Assembly (NCBI GenBank): GCA_902806595.1 | Contig: CADCXC010000005.1 | Location: 2,294,001 to 2,358,000 of the forward strand | Length of the DNA: 64,000 nucleotides | Direction: 5' to 3' | Source: Pyrenopolyporus hunteri | Lineage: Eukaryota; Ascomycota; Sordariomycetes; Xylariales; Hypoxylaceae | Shown here: positions 63,003-64,000 of the stretch, piece after piece | How the letters are laid out: each line of letters begins with the position of its first letter | Position numbering within the stretch: position 1 is the first letter of the stretch | Notes under the pieces: model-generated | Seen by the model: only the letters and a program-made list of their open reading frames with translations | Told to the model about the DNA's origin: nothing | Databases searched by the model: none | Program-made: the position numbers and the translations under genes

Positions 63003-64000
63003 ATGGCGGCTCCAAAGCAAGATCCTATACAAGTCCTAGAGCAGATGTTCAATGAAGTTGTAGGTTATCTACTTATTTACCATGCGTATCCCTGAGCGGA
63101 GCGACGTAGCTCACAACGTCCCCCATAGTTGATACAAGCCGGGAAGCAACTCAAAGCGACTAGTAAGGATGGCGTAAGGAGCGCCGCTGCAAGCAACGCC
63201 ATACGCGCAAAGACATCAGACGCATTAGCGTCATATCACTACGCCTTGGACGACCTCGAGAGCGAGATTGTACGTCGTGCCTTTCTTATTTCACCCGGAC
63301 GCGTCCGGTCTAACATCTGCCACTTCAGACGAGAGCCAAGGCTGTCATCTTGCGAGATCTGGAGAAAATACGCACAGCCCGAGCTCCCGTGCCCACGCCT
63401 GTCCCGGCTCCGCAACCAGCGGCGCCGCCGGCACCGATGATGGAACTCCCCTCATCGGCAGCGCATACGATGAGCGTCCCGGCCTTTGCCCCTAAGCAAG
63501 AGACCAAGCCGGTTGCTCCTTTTCCCGACATGGGCATGGGCATGGGTATGTCTAACGACGTAGTGGACCTTACCATTAGCGAGAAGAAGCCGTCGCCACG
63601 AGTTCCGCCTGGTGCTTTCAGACCCGTGACCAAAGTCGCTCCGCCAGGAAAGGCCGACGTAAGGCCTTCGCCAAAGCAGCCGTCGAAACCAGCACCAAAA
63701 CCATCCCAACCCCCTAAGGTGACCCCGGTGCCCCCGCCACAGATCCCGCGGCTCCAGCCCCCTCAACCACCCGCTATAGGGCCGACTGCAGCGGCCCAAT
63801 CTCAATCAGCAGCGCTTAGTGCTCAACAAAGTCGGCCGGCTCAGGCTACGCCAGCAGCACAAGCAACTCAGGATGCTACCCTTAACGCCATGCTCGTGCC
63901 TACCAACGCTGCAGGAGGTGACATCAACCCGACAGGGGCGGGCAACGCGTCGGGGTTCACGGACATGCAATTCTCTGTCGCACCACCGAATACTGAGGCC
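63003..64000 (+). CDS. Proline-rich protein, possibly a Mediator-type subunit (3' end missing)
   Basis: Three exons are visible: 63003-63059, 63129-63269 and 63329 onward, open to the window end, giving 292 residues so far. Introns of 69 and 59 nt have donors GTAGGT and GTACGT; the second has CTAAC before CACTTCAG. The first about 75 residues are helical: DPIQVLEQMFNEV, LIQAGKQLK, then ALDDLESEITRAKAVILRDL, a likely coiled coil. The rest is Pro/Ala/Gln-rich disorder with short motifs MGMGMGM, VVDLTISEKK and FTDMQFSVAP. A short N-terminal helical bundle with a long disordered tail recalls fungal Mediator tail subunits such as Med2, but I have no firm match and would call it hypothetical. Confidence 0.7.

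Overview
The window is nuclear DNA from a filamentous ascomycete (Pezizomycotina, most likely a sordariomycete; this placement is inference). Several things point there. Genes are broken by short introns (about 50-100 nt) with CTAAY-type branch sites close to the acceptor. The proteins are standard fungal ones. Intergenic DNA is littered with TACC/GGTA tetranucleotide runs. A long block has the signature of repeat-induced point mutation (RIP). All gene models below were assembled by eye from frame, splice-site and family fit; none was checked with a search tool.

Layout. 1-12,080 is gene-poor: Gtr2/RagC-D GTPase (-), a probably broken Pmp3-like ORF (-), a MIF-domain protein (-) and an unknown four-helix membrane protein (-). 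12,081-29,002 is an almost gene-free, extremely AT-rich block of about 16.9 kb. It has no long ORF, nearly all remaining C and G lie in CpG, two diverged direct repeats lie about 5.9 kb apart, and both edges coincide with a 12-bp perfect inverted repeat. This is the most unusual part of the window and may be a dead large mobile element. 29,003-31,284 is a non-coding flank.

From 31,285 to the right end the window is a conserved housekeeping region: 2EXR-domain protein (+), RPC19/AC19 (+), complex I LYR subunit NDUFA6/NUO-14.8 (-), BUD31 (+), ZNF511-like zinc finger (-), EST1/SMG7-like protein (+), adenosine kinase (-), ribosomal protein uL2 (-), an RRM protein (+), YAK1 kinase (-), a Pub1/TIA-1-like RNA-binding protein (-) and the 5' part of a proline-rich protein (+) cut by the window end. 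There are no operons. Neighbours are convergent or divergent with 0.2-4.5 kb between them.

Functionally the genes are a mixture: nutrient signalling (Gtr2, Yak1), RNA metabolism (Bud31, EST1/SMG7, Pub1, RRM protein), transcription (RPC19), translation (uL2), respiration (complex I) and purine salvage (adenosine kinase). Nothing shows that they act as one pathway. No tRNA, rRNA, CRISPR array or telomere repeat array was recognised.
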